A stretch of DNA of 64,000 bases from Prauserella cavernicola (GCF_016595675.1 NZ_JAENJH010000012.1:160954-224953), one strand, 5' to 3'. Counted from the stretch's first letter, positions 1 to 11,007 are shown. Numbers and translations: made by a program. The notes: generated by a model not told the origin, from the letters alone.

Positions 1-2123
1 AGGTGCTGACGCTGGCCAACGCGATCGCGGAACCGTTGCGCGCGCAGGGACTCGGTGTGCAGCAGCTGCGCGCTCGAGACGGCGCGGGTCCCGCCGACGT
101 GCGGTGCGCGCTGCTGGGCGACGTGCGCGCCGAGCGCGACTGGCTGGCCGACGAGCTGGCCTCGACGTGGTTCGCCGAGCGCGACGAGACCGGCACGCCG
201 CCGACGGCCGCGGTGCTCGTGCGCAGGCGCGCGGACATGGCCCCGATCGCCGCGGCGCTGCGCGAGCGCGGGCTGCCGGTGGAGGTCGTCGGCCTCGGCG
301 GGTTGCTCGACGAGCCCGAGGTGGCCGATCTGGTCGCGACGCTGCGGGTGCTCGCCGAGCCACTGTCGGGAACCGCGGCCGCGCGCCTGCTCACCGGGGC
401 TCGCTGGCGGCTCGCGGCCGCCGATCTCGGCGCGCTGTGGCGGCGCGCGGGCGAGCTCTCCGCCGCCGACGACGTGCTGGTGGCGGAGCGGGCCGAGCAG
501 GCCGGGCTCGTCGACGCGATCGACGACCCCGGTGGGCCGGACCGCTACTCGGAGCAGGGCTTCGCGCGGATTCGCAGGCTCAGCAAGGAACTCTGGGCGC
601 TGCGCCGCAGGCTCGACCAGCCGCTGCCGGAGCTGGTGGCCGACGTGGAGCGCACGATGCTGCTCGACGTCGAGGCGCTGTCGCGGCCGGGCGGAGCGGG
701 CCGCGCGCACCTGGACGCGTTCGCCGACGTGGTCACCGAGTACGCCGAGCACGCACCCACGGGCACCCTGTTGTCCTTTGTGGACTATCTGTCGACGGCG
801 GAACACGCCGAGGACGGGCTGCCCCCGGGAGAGGTCGAGGTGGTGGCCGACCGCGTGCAGGTGCTCACCGGGCACTCGGCGAAGGGGCTCGAATGGCGGG
901 TCGTGGCCGTGCCGCACCTGGTCAAGGACACCTTCCCCGGCAGGCGGCGCTCCTCGTCGTGGCTGCGCACCGTGCCCGAGCTGCCCGCGCCGCTGCGTGG
1001 CGACTCGCAGGACCTGCCCGACCTGCGGCTGCACGGCGACGAGAACCGCAAGGAGGTGCTCGATGTCTGCGCCGAGCACGAGGAGCGCTTCGCCGCGCGG
1101 CACGCCGAGGAGGAGCGCAGGCTCTGCTACGTCGCGCTGACCCGCGCCGAGCACTGCCTGCTGGCGTCGGGGCACTGGTGGAACGAGAGCAGCGCCAAAC
1201 CGAAGGGCCCGTCGGAGTTCCTCGTCGAGATCGCGGACGTGCTCACCGAGACCGAGGGGGTGGGCACCGTCGTGCACTGGGCCGAGGCGCCCGGCGAGGA
1301 GGAGGAGAACCCGCTGGTCACCGCCACGCGCTCGGTGCTGTGGCCGGTGGACCCGCTGGGCGCGCGGCGCGAGTCGGTGCGCGAGGGCGCCGACCTGGTG
1401 CTCGCCGCGCTCGACGAGCTCGACCTGCCCATCACCGACGACGACCCTGACGGCTGGATCGCCGACACCGACGTGCTGCTGGCCGAGCGCGAACGCGCCT
1501 CGGGCGGCGGCGACCAGGTGGCGCTGCCGGGACAGCTGTCGGTGAGCCAGCTCGTGGAGCTCGCGGGTGAGCCCGAGGCGCTGGCCCGCAAGCTGCGCAG
1601 GCCGTTGCCCTTCCCTCCCAACGCGTTCGCGCGCCGGGGCACCGCGTTCCACGGCTGGCTCGAACGCCGGTTCGCGGGGGAGCGGCTGCTGGAGCTCGAC
1701 GACCTGCCGGGTGCCGCGGACGTCGGTGAGGCGCCCGATGCCGAGCTGGAGGCGCTGCGGGAGGCGTTCGAGCGCAGCTCGTGGGGCCACCGGACGCCGC
1801 ACGAGGTGGAGGTGCCGTTCTCCACCGACATCGACGGTGTCACCGTGCGCGGCCGGATGGACGCCGTGTTCGCCGACGACGACGGCGGCTGGACCGTCGT
1901 GGACTGGAAGACCGGGGCGGTGCCCGAGGACGGCAAACTGCCCGCGCTGTCCGTGCAGCTCGCCGCGTACCGGCTGGCGTGGGCTGGACTGTCCGGGGCG
2001 CCGCTGGAGCAGGTGCGCGCCGCGTTCCACTACGTGCGCCCGGATCGCACAGTGCGCCCGGTGGACCTGCTCGACGCCGAGGGCCTGCGGCGACTTCTGC
2101 GGGGGATTCCCGGTGCCGGTTAA
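1..2123 (+). CDS. adnB: AdnB-like UvrD/RecB-family helicase-nuclease, C-terminal part
   Basis: The open frame runs in from the left edge, so the N-terminal Walker A region is missing. What remains is the C-terminal half of a UvrD-type helicase: a motif with GHSAKGLEW (about residue 292), motif VI as LCYVALTRAEH (about 376-386), and then a RecB-like nuclease domain with GTAFHGWLERRF and the catalytic VVDWKTG and QLAAYR motifs near residues 635-655. AdnAB is the actinobacterial heterodimeric motor-nuclease that resects DNA double-strand breaks. In mycobacteria adnB is followed by a K+ channel gene and then nudC; here the channel gene follows after 9 bp and nudC lies further on. This context supports AdnB rather than AdnA. 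The subunit call is inference; the helicase-nuclease class is clear. Confidence 0.85.
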   Translation, partial: VLTLANAIAEPLRAQGLGVQQLRARDGAGPADVRCALLGDVRAERDWLADELASTWFAERDETGTPPTAAVLVRRRADMAPIAAALRERGLPVEVVGLGGLLDEPEVADLVATLRVLAEPLSGTAAARLLTGARWRLAAADLGALWRRAGELSAADDVLVAERAEQAGLVDAIDDPGGPDRYSEQGFARIRRLSKELWALRRRLDQPLPELVADVERTMLLDVEALSRPGGAGRAHLDAFADVVTEYAEHAPTGTLLSFVDYLSTAEHAEDGLPPGEVEVVADRVQVLTGHSAKGLEWRVVAVPHLVKDTFPGRRRSSSWLRTVPELPAPLRGDSQDLPDLRLHGDENRKEVLDVCAEHEERFAARHAEEERRLCYVALTRAEHCLLASGHWWNESSAKPKGPSEFLVEIADVLTETEGVGTVVHWAEAPGEEEENPLVTATRSVLWPVDPLGARRESVREGADLVLAALDELDLPITDDDPDGWIADTDVLLAERERASGGGDQVALPGQLSVSQLVELAGEPEALARKLRRPLPFPPNAFARRGTAFHGWLERRFAGERLLELDDLPGAADVGEAPDAELEALREAFERSSWGHRTPHEVEVPFSTDIDGVTVRGRMDAVFADDDGGWTVVDWKTGAVPEDGKLPALSVQLAAYRLAWAGLSGAPLEQVRAAFHYVRPDRTVRPVDLLDAEGLRRLLRGIPGAG

Positions 2124-2132
2124 AGTTCGCGC

Positions 2133-3203
2133 GTGATGAAGCGCCTGCGACCGCCGTTGTCGGAACAACCCGGCCATGCGCTCGTCGGCGTCCTGCGGAT
2201 GCCGGAGACGAAGATCAGCCCGCTGCGCTCGATCGGGCGTCGCGTCATCGGCGCGCTGTTGTTCCTGTTCGCGGCCGTGTTGATCGTCTATCTCGGCAGG
2301 GACGGCTACCGCGACGTCAACGGCGACGGACTGTCGTTCCTCGACTGCGTCTACTACGCGACCGTGTCGTTGTCGACCACGGGCTACGGTGACATCACGC
2401 CGGTCACGTACACCTCCAGGCTGGTCAACATCGTGGTGATCACGCCGCTGCGCGTGATGTTTCTGATCGTGCTGGTCGGCACCACACTGGAAGTGCTCAC
2501 GGAGCGCTCCAGGCAGGCGCTGCGGATCCAGAAGTGGAGGCACAGGGTGCGCGACCATGTGGTGGTCGTCGGGTTCGGCACGAAGGGCCGCTCGGCGGTC
2601 AACTCGCTGCTCGCCGAAGAGGACTCCGACCCCGGCCAGCTCGTCGTGGTGGACACCGACCAGCAGGCGCTCGACGCCGCCAGCGCACTCGGGCTGATCA
2701 CCGTGCACGGGTCGGCGACCAAGTCCGACGTCCTGCGCGTCGCGGGTGTCCAGCGCGCGAGGGCGATCGTGATCGCCCCCAACCGCGACGACACCGCCGT
2801 GCTGGTGACGCTCACCGCGCGCGAGCTGGCTCCGAAGGCGAGCATCCTCGCGTCGGTGCGGGAGGCGGAGAACGTCCACCTGCTCAAGCAGTCGGGCGCC
2901 GACCAGGTGGTGGTGTCCAGCGAGACCGCGGGCAGGCTGCTCGGGATCGCCACGCGCACCCCGCTCGTGGTCGACATGGTGGAGGACCTGCTGACGCCGG
3001 AGACCGGCCTGGCCATCGCCGAGCGCCCCGTGGAGCCCTCGGAGGAGGGCGGCTCGCCGCGGCACCTGCCCGACATCGTGCTGGGTGTGGTGCGCGGAGG
3101 CAGGCTGTACCGCGTGGACGCGCCGGAGGCCGACGCCATCGAGCCAGGCGACCGGTTGCTCTACGTCCGCAAGGGCGCACCGGCCAAGGACGGCGCGCGC
3201 TGA
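2133..3203 (+). CDS. Potassium channel with RCK (TrkA-N) domain
   Basis: A 356-residue two-helix K+ channel. TM1 covers about residues 36-54, the pore loop carries the selectivity filter TTGYGD (82-87), and TM2 covers about 99-118. A cytosolic Rossmann-fold RCK domain starts near residue 141 with VVVVGFGTKG, and a TrkA-C-like tail ends the protein. Such proteins form tetramers in the plasma membrane and pass K+ under nucleotide or ion gating. It begins 9 bp after adnB, so it is probably co-transcribed; the same neighbour order is known in mycobacteria. A GTG (2133) and an ATG (2136) are adjacent; either could be the true start. Confidence 0.9.
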   Translation: MMKRLRPPLSEQPGHALVGVLRMPETKISPLRSIGRRVIGALLFLFAAVLIVYLGRDGYRDVNGDGLSFLDCVYYATVSLSTTGYGDITPVTYTSRLVNIVVITPLRVMFLIVLVGTTLEVLTERSRQALRIQKWRHRVRDHVVVVGFGTKGRSAVNSLLAEEDSDPGQLVVVDTDQQALDAASALGLITVHGSATKSDVLRVAGVQRARAIVIAPNRDDTAVLVTLTARELAPKASILASVREAENVHLLKQSGADQVVVSSETAGRLLGIATRTPLVVDMVEDLLTPETGLAIAERPVEPSEEGGSPRHLPDIVLGVVRGGRLYRVDAPEADAIEPGDRLLYVRKGAPAKDGAR

Positions 3204-3311
3204 GGTGCCCGGGTCGTGTGATGTTGCGAGCAGGCCGTGTCCTGGGTTTCGCCGTCGTCATCTGGAACGATTGATCCCGTGTGGCAGCGAGCGAACGGAG
3301 CGGGGCGGCCG

Positions 3312-3752
3312 ATGCCGCAGCTGAGTTGGAAGGTACTCGGCGTCGCCGCGGTCACCGGCATCCTCGTGGTGCTCGGCTGCTGGTGGGCGGGCCCATCGCT
3401 GTTCGGGGCCGTCGAGACCGAACAGAGCCGCACGGTCGAGGCCACCGTCACGCTGCCCGCCGACTGCACCGCTCCGGACGCCGAGGAGACCGTGAGCTTC
3501 GAGCTCGACGGTGAGACCCGCAACGGCACGCTCAACGGCTGCGGGCACGACCAGGACGAGCAGATCGAGATCGCCGTGCCGAGCGAGGCGCCCGACGGCC
3601 TGATCGACGTGCAGCTCGCCAACGCCGCGATGGGCAGCAGCGATCTCCGGCGTCCCGTCGGGCTCGCGCTGCTGGTGGTGAGCTGCGCGGCGGGCGGGAG
3701 CTACGCGTTCCTGGTCGTCAGAGGCCCGCGCAGGCTCCCCGCCGTTCTCTGA
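3312..3752 (+). CDS. Small membrane-anchored protein of unknown function
   Basis: A 146-residue protein with one hydrophobic segment at about residues 7-26, an acidic outside-type domain of about 90 residues with two cysteines (in LPADCTAP and NGCGHD), and a second hydrophobic segment near the C-terminus, followed by the basic tail RGPRRLPAVL. I do not recognise a family. The ATG at 3312 is preferred because GGAG lies 11 bases upstream and the hydrophobic segment then follows directly; in-frame GTGs at 3237 and 3279 would add 25 or 11 polar residues. It may form a disulfide-bonded extracytoplasmic domain held by two membrane anchors. Confidence 0.6.
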   Translation: MPQLSWKVLGVAAVTGILVVLGCWWAGPSLFGAVETEQSRTVEATVTLPADCTAPDAEETVSFELDGETRNGTLNGCGHDQDEQIEIAVPSEAPDGLIDVQLANAAMGSSDLRRPVGLALLVVSCAAGGSYAFLVVRGPRRLPAVL

Positions 3753-3783
3753 GCGAGCCCGCCTGGGCCCTCGTCAGCCGACC

Positions 3784-4896
3784 TCAGCCCACGTCGCCGC
3801 TGCTGGCCGAGAAGGTGTTGCAGTCGACGATGCGGTTGTCGTAGGCGCCCGCTCGCCACCACGACGCGTAGTTCTCGTTGCTGCCGTGGTCGCTGGTGCC
3901 CGAGGTGTCGTCGCCGCGCGTCTCCTGGTCGTACCAGGCCTTGTCGTACATGTCCCTGGTGACCGTGCCGCCACGGTCGACGTGGGCGCCGAGGAACATG
4001 CCCGAGAAGCACTGCGCCTGCAGCTCCTTGCGCCGCGACATCTCCTGGCCTGCCGGGGTGTCCTGGCCCGCCGCGTAGATCTCCTCCCACGCGGCGTCCA
4101 TGATCCCGGCGACCTCCTGAACGTGGTGGCCGTACTCGTGGGCGAACAGCGCCAGGTACACGCCGGGGTTGTTGCCGTACTGCTCGGTCTGCAGTCCCGC
4201 GAAGGGGACGTACAGGTTGTTCTCGCAGTAGTACGCCGCCGTGGCGATGCCGACCTCGATCGTGCCGCACGCCGTCTCGAAGCTGCTGCCGGAGGGAAAG
4301 TGCAGGGCCGGCGACTCGAACGGCAGGTCGTAGGCCTGCAGGAACGGGCCCCACGCCGCGTCGAGGCAGCCGGCCGCGGCCGTGAAGAAGGCCTCCGCGG
4401 CGGCCGGGTTGCTCTCCCAGCCGGGCAGGTTGCACGCGAGGTTCTGCAGTCCGGCGTCCGGGTCCTGCAGGATCGGGTGGTCGGCCAGCGCAAGCACCTT
4501 CTGCGGCCCGCGCTCGACCTCGGAGGCGCTGGTCTCACTGGGAGGCTCGCTGCTCTCGGACGAGCTCATGGTCGGCGAGCTCGTCTCGGTGGGGGCGCTG
4601 GTGGTCTCGGAGGTGCTCGTGGTGGCGTTGTTGGTGTAGCCGCCCGCGGAGTCCTCGTCGTCGCCGCTGGTGAGCGTGAACACCACGATCAGGCTCAACA
4701 CGAGCAACGTGACGCCACCGACGGCCGCGGCGATCAGCGGACCGCGCGACTTCTTGGGCGGAGGAGGACCGGGGTAGCCCGGGTAGCCGTAGCCGCCGTG
4801 GGCGTGCCCGTAGGGATGCTGCGCCGGAGGCTGGTAGGGCCCCTGTGGTCCCTGCTGCCACTGGGGGCCGTACGGGCCCTGCGGCGGTTGCGTCAT
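3784..4896 (-). CDS. Neutral zinc metallopeptidase (YpfJ/PF04228 type), membrane-anchored
   Basis: A 370-residue protein. The N-terminus is a cytosolic Pro/Gln/Tyr-rich stretch (QGPYGPQW and similar), followed by a basic patch KKSRG, one TM helix (about 55-77), a Ser/Thr/Glu linker (about 80-125), and an external peptidase domain. The zinc-binding motif HEYGHHVQ follows LFA, as in neutral zinc metallopeptidases, with paired cysteines that probably form disulfides outside the cell. The ATG at 4896 is preferred; the frame stays open upstream but that stretch is Arg-rich shadow sequence. The gene is divergent from the membrane protein at 5028, leaving a 131-bp shared promoter region. Substrate unknown. 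Confidence 0.85.
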   Translation of the reverse strand: MTQPPQGPYGPQWQQGPQGPYQPPAQHPYGHAHGGYGYPGYPGPPPPKKSRGPLIAAAVGGVTLLVLSLIVVFTLTSGDDEDSAGGYTNNATTSTSETTSAPTETSSPTMSSSESSEPPSETSASEVERGPQKVLALADHPILQDPDAGLQNLACNLPGWESNPAAAEAFFTAAAGCLDAAWGPFLQAYDLPFESPALHFPSGSSFETACGTIEVGIATAAYYCENNLYVPFAGLQTEQYGNNPGVYLALFAHEYGHHVQEVAGIMDAAWEEIYAAGQDTPAGQEMSRRKELQAQCFSGMFLGAHVDRGGTVTRDMYDKAWYDQETRGDDTSGTSDHGSNENYASWWRAGAYDNRIVDCNTFSASSGDVG

Positions 4897-5027
4897 GTGC
4901 TCGTCCCGACAGGCTAGATCGATTTCCGGGCCAGCATAACGATCAGGTGAGCGTGCCGGGCGCGCCTTGCCTAATCTGGCGGGCGGCGGCGACATGCACG
5001 ATGGGGACGAAATGCGAGGATTGCTCC

Positions 5028-5981
5028 ATGACTGATTCCAGTGGCTGGTCCTCGCCGGACGCCGGCGACGAAAGCCGCTCCCAGTACCCCCAGTACCCGC
5101 AATACCCGCAGTACCCCGGTTCGGGCGGCGGAGGGCAGCAGCAGCCGGGCGTGATCCCGCTCCGGCCGCTCGCGCTCGGCGAGATCCTCGACGGCGCCAT
5201 CGGCACCATGCGCAAGTACGCGGGCGTCGTGTTCGGCTCGTCGGCCGTCGTGGCACTGGTCAGCGCGCTGCTCTTCATCCTGGCGGACATGTGGGTGCTC
5301 GAGGCGATCGACCCCGTCCCCGTGGACCCGAACGCGTCGGAGCAGGAACAGTTCGACGCGCTCTTCGAGGCTCTGGGCCAGACGCTGCCGGTCAACATCG
5401 TGATCCTGGTCGTCAACATGCTGACCCAGACGTTCCTCACCGGCCTGCTGATGGTCGTGGTCGGCAGGGCCGTGCTCGGGCGCTCGATCTCGTTCGGCGA
5501 GGCGTGGCAGGAGCTCAAGCCGCTGGTGCTGCCGCTGCTCGGGCTCACGCTGCTGATCTCGGTGATCGTCGCGGTGGGCACGCTGCTGTTCATCATCCCC
5601 GGCATCGTCGTGTACGTGCTGCTGAGCCTGGCTCCGCCCGCGCTGATCCTGGAGCGCGGCAAGGTCGGCAAGTCGTTCGGCCGCTCGGCCGGGCTGGTGC
5701 GCGGCTCGTGGTGGCGCGTGTTCGGCATCCTGCTGGTCGCGCTGATCATCACCGTGGTGATCAGCCTGATCATCCAGATCCCGTTCGGTTTCGCGGGTGG
5801 AGCCGACATCGGCCAGGGCGCCTCGACCGGTGAGCTGCTGATCGGCGAGGTCGGCAGGGCCGTGGCCCAGACCATCACGGTGCCGTTCGCCGCGGCCGTC
5901 ACCGCGCTGCTCTACATCGACCAGCGCATGCGCCGCGAGGGACTGGACAGGGAGCTCGCGCGCGCGGCCGGCGGCGAATGA
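5028..5981 (+). CDS. Multi-pass membrane protein, glycerophosphoryl diester phosphodiesterase membrane-domain type
   Basis: A 317-residue protein. Residues about 20-33 form a tandem QYP repeat (four copies, from near-identical 9-bp units), then a conserved stretch LRPLALGEILDGA leads into about six membrane helices. The layout matches the GdpP-like membrane domain (PF10110-type) found in many actinobacteria without the catalytic phosphodiesterase. The ATG at 5028 has AGGA seven bases upstream; an in-frame ATG at 5001 is less well placed. It is the first gene of a run overlapping by 1-4 bases through DUF58. The domain's function is not established, so membrane or envelope homeostasis is inference from its MoxR-DUF58 partners. 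Confidence 0.75.
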   Translation: MTDSSGWSSPDAGDESRSQYPQYPQYPQYPGSGGGGQQQPGVIPLRPLALGEILDGAIGTMRKYAGVVFGSSAVVALVSALLFILADMWVLEAIDPVPVDPNASEQEQFDALFEALGQTLPVNIVILVVNMLTQTFLTGLLMVVVGRAVLGRSISFGEAWQELKPLVLPLLGLTLLISVIVAVGTLLFIIPGIVVYVLLSLAPPALILERGKVGKSFGRSAGLVRGSWWRVFGILLVALIITVVISLIIQIPFGFAGGADIGQGASTGELLIGEVGRAVAQTITVPFAAAVTALLYIDQRMRREGLDRELARAAGGE

Positions 5982-6604
5982 TCCGACTCGCCGAGGTTCC
6001 CGTCGAGCTCGGCCGCGACGAGGCCCAGCGGGCCGCGCGTGCCGAGCTCGCGGACCCGGCGTACCAGGCGGCGCAGCCGGGGTGGTTCACCCGAGCCGTC
6101 ACCTGGGTGGCCGACCGCATCGCGGACTTCTTCGCGGGTCTCGGTGGCACGCCGGGCGGCGTGGCGGGGCTGGTGCTGGTGCTCGCGCTGGTCGTCGTGC
6201 TCGTGGTGGTGGTGCGGCTGCGCACCGGCAAGCTCGCGCGACCGCGCCGCGTCCGAGGTGCCGTGGTGTTCTCCGGAGCGCCGAGGACGGCGGTCGAGCA
6301 CCGGCTGGCCGCCGAGCGCGCGCAGGCCGAGGGCGGCCACGCCGAGGCCGTGCGTGAGTGGTTCCGCGCCGTGGTGCGCGAGCTGGAGGAACGCGGGGTG
6401 CTCGACGAGCGCTCCGGTCGCACAGCCGTCGAGGCCGCGGCCGACGCGGGCAGGCAGTTGCCCGGTGTCGCCGCCGAGCTTCGCGCGGCTGCGACGGTGT
6501 TCGACGACGTGCACTACGGCGATCGCCCGGCGTCGGCAGAGGCCGTCGAGCGCCTCGCCGCGCTGGACGCGTCGGTGCGCGAGCGGCGGCCGGTGGCGCG
6601 GTGA
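5978..6604 (+). CDS. DUF4129 domain membrane protein
   Basis: A 208-residue protein that overlaps the previous stop by ATGA. An amphipathic N-terminal part with WFTRAVTWVADRI precedes a single TM helix (about residues 62-80), followed by a cytosolic helical domain ending in DVHYGDRPASAEAV, the signature end of DUF4129. In some bacteria DUF4129 is fused to transglutaminase proteins and it recurs beside MoxR and DUF58 genes. Its place second in this operon, next to DUF4350 and MoxR, fits a membrane complex whose assembly is driven by the AAA+ ATPase. The direct function is unknown. Confidence 0.75.
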   Translation: MIRLAEVPVELGRDEAQRAARAELADPAYQAAQPGWFTRAVTWVADRIADFFAGLGGTPGGVAGLVLVLALVVVLVVVVRLRTGKLARPRRVRGAVVFSGAPRTAVEHRLAAERAQAEGGHAEAVREWFRAVVRELEERGVLDERSGRTAVEAAADAGRQLPGVAAELRAAATVFDDVHYGDRPASAEAVERLAALDASVRERRPVAR

Positions 6605-7679
6605 GCACCTCCGTCTCTCCTGACGCCGCGAGGATCTGGCGTGCCGCGAGGGCCCCGTTGGTGATCGCCGTCGCCGTGCTCGTCACCGCCGTCGTGCTGA
6701 CGCTGGCGAACAGCGATGACGCCGGCGAGCTCGACACCGGCTCGGCGGGTGAGAACGGCAGCAGGGCCGTGGCCACCCTGCTGACCGAACAGGGCGTGCG
6801 CGTGGAGCCCGCGCACAGCAGCGACGGGCTCGACCCGTCGGGCGCGACGCTGCTCGTGACGCGGCCGGAGCTGGTGTCGGTCGGCACCCTGCGGCGGCTC
6901 ACCGAGAGCGCGGACTCCGTGGTGCTGCTCGCGCCCTCGCAGACGACCCTCGACGCGGTGGCGAGGGAGCTCGCCGACGCGGGCACACTGCCGGAGCAGG
7001 TGCGCGAGCCCGGCTGTGCCGTGCCCGCCGCGACCGCCGCGGGCGCGGCGACCCTTGGTGGAGTCCGCTACGCCGCCACCGTCACCTGCTACGACGGCGC
7101 GCTCGCCACCGCGGGCCCGGTGACCGTGCTCGGTACGTCGACCCCGTTCACCAACGCCGCACTCGACGACGAGGGCAACGCGGCACTGACCCTGCGCCTG
7201 CTCGGCGAGCACGAGCGGCTGGTCTGGTACCTGCCCTCGGCGGGCGATCCCGGCCTGCGCGGCGGTACCGAGAGCCTGACCGACCTGCTGCCCGACGCGT
7301 GGGTTTTCGGCGCGGTCCAGGTGGCCGTGGCAGCCGTGCTGGTGGCGCTGTGGCGGGCGAGGCGGCTCGGTCCCGTGGTCACCGAGCCGTTGCCGGTGGC
7401 CGTGCGCGCCGCCGAGACCGTCGAGGGCAGGGCCCGGCTCTACCGCGGCGCCGGTGCCACCGACCACGCCGCCGACGCGCTGCGGCGCGCGAGCATCGAC
7501 CGGCTGCGGCCCGCACTGGGCCTGCCCGCCGACGCGGAACCGGACGCCGTCGTCGCGGCGGTCGAGGCCAGGACGGGCCGGCCCGCCCGTGCGCTGCTGT
7601 ACGGTCCGCCCCCTGCCGGCGACGCCGCGCTCGTGCGGCTCGCGAACGACCTGGACGCACTCGAGAACGAGGTTCGCCT

Positions 7680-7683
<4 letters not shown>
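6601..7683 (+). CDS. DUF4350 domain membrane protein
   Basis: A 360-residue protein starting at a GTG that overlaps the previous stop (GTGA). One TM helix lies at about residues 22-42 (LVIAVAVLVTAVVLTLANS), followed by an external domain with GSRAVATLLTEQGVRVEP, the typical opening of DUF4350, and a second TM near residue 240 (VFGAVQVAVAAVLVALW). A cytosolic helical tail of about 110 residues follows. DUF4350 resembles a GATase-like or ThuA-like fold without evident catalytic residues here. It sits between DUF4129 and MoxR, the standard order in actinobacteria. It is probably a structural or sensing subunit of the MoxR-dependent membrane machinery. Confidence 0.75.
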
Positions 7684-8638
<955 letters not shown>

Positions 8639-8639
<1 letters not shown>

Positions 8640-9934
8640 TGGCGCTCACCGCGCGGACCCCGCTGCTCGCCCTCGTCGGCGCGCTCGTCGTGGCGCTGCT
8701 GGCGCCGTCGGTGGCCGGGGTGCTCGTGGTGTGCGCGGTGCTGCTCGCCGGTGTGCTCGCCGACCTGGCGCTCGCGGGCAGCGTGCGGGCGCTGACGTTC
8801 GCGCGCGACGGCGCCACGGCGGTGCGGCTCGGCGAGGAGGCCGAGGTGCGGCTGCGGGTGACCAACCCCGGTGGGCGCGGCGTGCGCGGGATGCTGCGCG
8901 ACGCGTGGCAGCCCAGCGCGGGCGCGAGCCCGCGTGCCCACGACCTCGACGTGCCGCCGGGCCAGTCCCGCACCGTGGTGACGCTGCTGCGTCCCACGCG
9001 GCGCGGCGACCGCCTGGCCCACCGGGTCACCGTGCGGGCTATCGGCCCGCTCGGGCTCGCGGCGCGGCAGGGCTCGCACGAGGTGCCGTGGGCGGTGCGG
9101 GCGCTGCCGCCGTTCCACAGCAGACGGCACCTGCCCGGCAGACTCGACCGGCTGCGCAAGCTCGACGGTCGCAGCGCCGCGCACGTGCGCGGGCAGGGCA
9201 CGGAGTTCGACTCGCTGCGCGAGTACGTGCTCGGCGACGACGTCCGCTCGATCGACTGGCGCGCCACGGCGAGGGCGTCCGACGTCATGGTGCGCACGTG
9301 GCGGCCCGAGCGCGACCGGCACGTGCTGCTGGTGCTCGACACCGGGCGCACGGCGGCGGGCCGGATCGGCGACGGCACCCGGCTCGACGCCGCGATGGAC
9401 GCGGCACTGCTGCTCGCCGCGCTCGCCGCCCGCGCGGGCGACCGGGTCGACCTGCTCGCCTACGACCGCGAGGTGCGGGCCAGCGTGCAGGGCGTCGCCG
9501 CGGCGCAGTTGCTGCCGTCGCTGGTGACCGCGATGGCGCCGCTGGAGCCGAGGCTCGTCGAGTCCGACGCGCGTGGGCTGACCGGCGAGATCCTGCGCCG
9601 CACCCGGCGCCGCTCGCTCGTGGCGCTGCTGACCGGATTGGACGCCGCCCCGCTGGAGGAGGGACTGCTGCCGGTGCTGCCCTCGCTGACCGCGCGGCAC
9701 CGGCTGCTCGTCGCCGCCGTCGCCGATCCCGCGGTGGCCGCACTCGCGCGCGGCAGGGGCGACGCCGAGGCCGTGTACGGAGCCGCCGCGGCCGAGCGCA
9801 CGCTTGCCGAACGCCGCCACGTCACGGCGCTGCTCACCCGGCACGGCACCGAGGTGGTGGACGCGGAGCCCGACGCGCTGCCGCCCGCACTCGCCGACCG
9901 CTACCTCGACCTCAAGGCCGCGGGCAGGCTCTAG
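8639..9934 (+). CDS. DUF58 domain protein (MoxR partner)
   Basis: A 431-residue protein with two N-terminal membrane helices (about residues 8-45), a beta-rich domain, and the DUF58 signature GTEFDSLREYVLGDDVRSIDW followed by LLVLDTGRT, which resembles the MIDAS-like edge of a vWA domain. Its start overlaps the MoxR stop by one base. DUF58 proteins are usual clients or partners of MoxR ATPases. This is the last gene of the five-gene overlapping run begun at 5028; the next gene lies on the other strand. Confidence 0.9.
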
Positions 9935-9947
9935 GTGTATTCGGTCC

Positions 9948-10955
9948 TCACCCGGACGCGGGCAGCGTGTCCCCGGTGTGGGCCGCGGCGATGTCGCCCG
10001 TCTCGCCCTCGTGCGCGGCGCGCCTGCCGAGCACGAACACGTAGGCGAGGAACGCGACCTCGGCGAGACAGCCGATGCCCACGCGCGCCCACGTCGGCAG
10101 GCCCGAGGGCGTCACGAACGCCTCGATCACGCCCGAGATCAGCAGCACGCACACCAGCCCCAGCGCGATCGCGCCCACCGCGCGGCCCGTCTCGGCCAGC
10201 GCCACCGACCGGGGCCTGCCTCCGGGGTCGATCACCGTCCAGCCCAGCCGCAGTCCCGCGCCCGCGGCGACGAACACCGCCGTGAGCTCCAGGAGCCCGT
10301 GGGGCGCGAGCAGCCCGAGGAAGAACTCACCCCGGCCCGCCGAGGCCATCAGCCCGATACCGACCCCGAGGTTCAGCGCGTTGAGCCAGAGGATCAGCAC
10401 CACCGGCACGCACAGCAGCACCCCGAGCAGCAGGCACGCGGCCGCCACCTGCGCGTTGTTCGTCCACACCTGGGCGGCGAAGGAACCGGCCGGACCGCTG
10501 GAGTAGTAGGACTCGTAGTCGCCGCCGGGCTCGGTCATCGCGCGGATCTGCTCGGGGGCGGCGATGGTGGCGCGCACGCGTTCGTCGCCCGCGACCCACG
10601 CCGAGAGCACGCCGGTGACCACCACGAACACGGCCGCCGTCGAGAGCCACCACGGGCCGCTCCGGTACAGCGCGGCGGGAAAGCGCCGCGTGAAGAACGA
10701 CGCCACTTCGCGCCAGGCCGGGGTGTGCGTGCCCGTCACCGCTGCGCGGGCCTTCGCCACCAGCGACGACAGCCTCGCCAGCAACGCCGGGTCCGGAGCC
10801 GTGGAGCGCACAATCGACAGGTGTGTGGAGGCGCGCTGGTAGAGCCGCACCAGCTCGTCGGCCTCCTCGCCGCGCAGCCTCCTGCCCCTGCGGACGAGCT
10901 CGGCCAGCCGGTCCCACTCGGCGTGGTGCGCGGCGACGAACACATCGAGATCCAC
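9948..10955 (-). CDS. Stage II sporulation protein M (SpoIIM)-like membrane protein
   Basis: A 335-residue protein. The N-terminal 100 residues are a charged helical cytosolic domain (DELVRLYQRASTHLSIVRS), followed by about five or six membrane helices with LWLNALNLGVGIGLMAS and FFLGLLAPHGLLELTAVF, the conserved core of the SpoIIM/DUF95 family. Proteins of this type occur in non-sporulating actinobacteria next to RDD, MoxR and DUF58 genes, as here, so a sporulation role is not implied. The GTG at 10955 starts the conserved region; the frame continues upstream to 11033 but would overlap the divergent RDD promoter and start. Confidence 0.85.
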   Translation of the reverse strand: MDLDVFVAAHHAEWDRLAELVRRGRRLRGEEADELVRLYQRASTHLSIVRSTAPDPALLARLSSLVAKARAAVTGTHTPAWREVASFFTRRFPAALYRSGPWWLSTAAVFVVVTGVLSAWVAGDERVRATIAAPEQIRAMTEPGGDYESYYSSGPAGSFAAQVWTNNAQVAAACLLLGVLLCVPVVLILWLNALNLGVGIGLMASAGRGEFFLGLLAPHGLLELTAVFVAAGAGLRLGWTVIDPGGRPRSVALAETGRAVGAIALGLVCVLLISGVIEAFVTPSGLPTWARVGIGCLAEVAFLAYVFVLGRRAAHEGETGDIAAAHTGDTLPASG

Positions 10956-11007
10956 GCGAACACCCCTGCCGCGACGTGAGCACCTGAACGCACACGATAC
11001 TGGTGGT

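Noticed and set aside
9804..10979. Long plus-strand frame opposite the SpoIIM-like gene
   Set aside because: Its Arg/His/Gln-rich composition is typical of shadow frames in high-GC DNA, and the minus-strand protein has clear membrane helices and family motifs.
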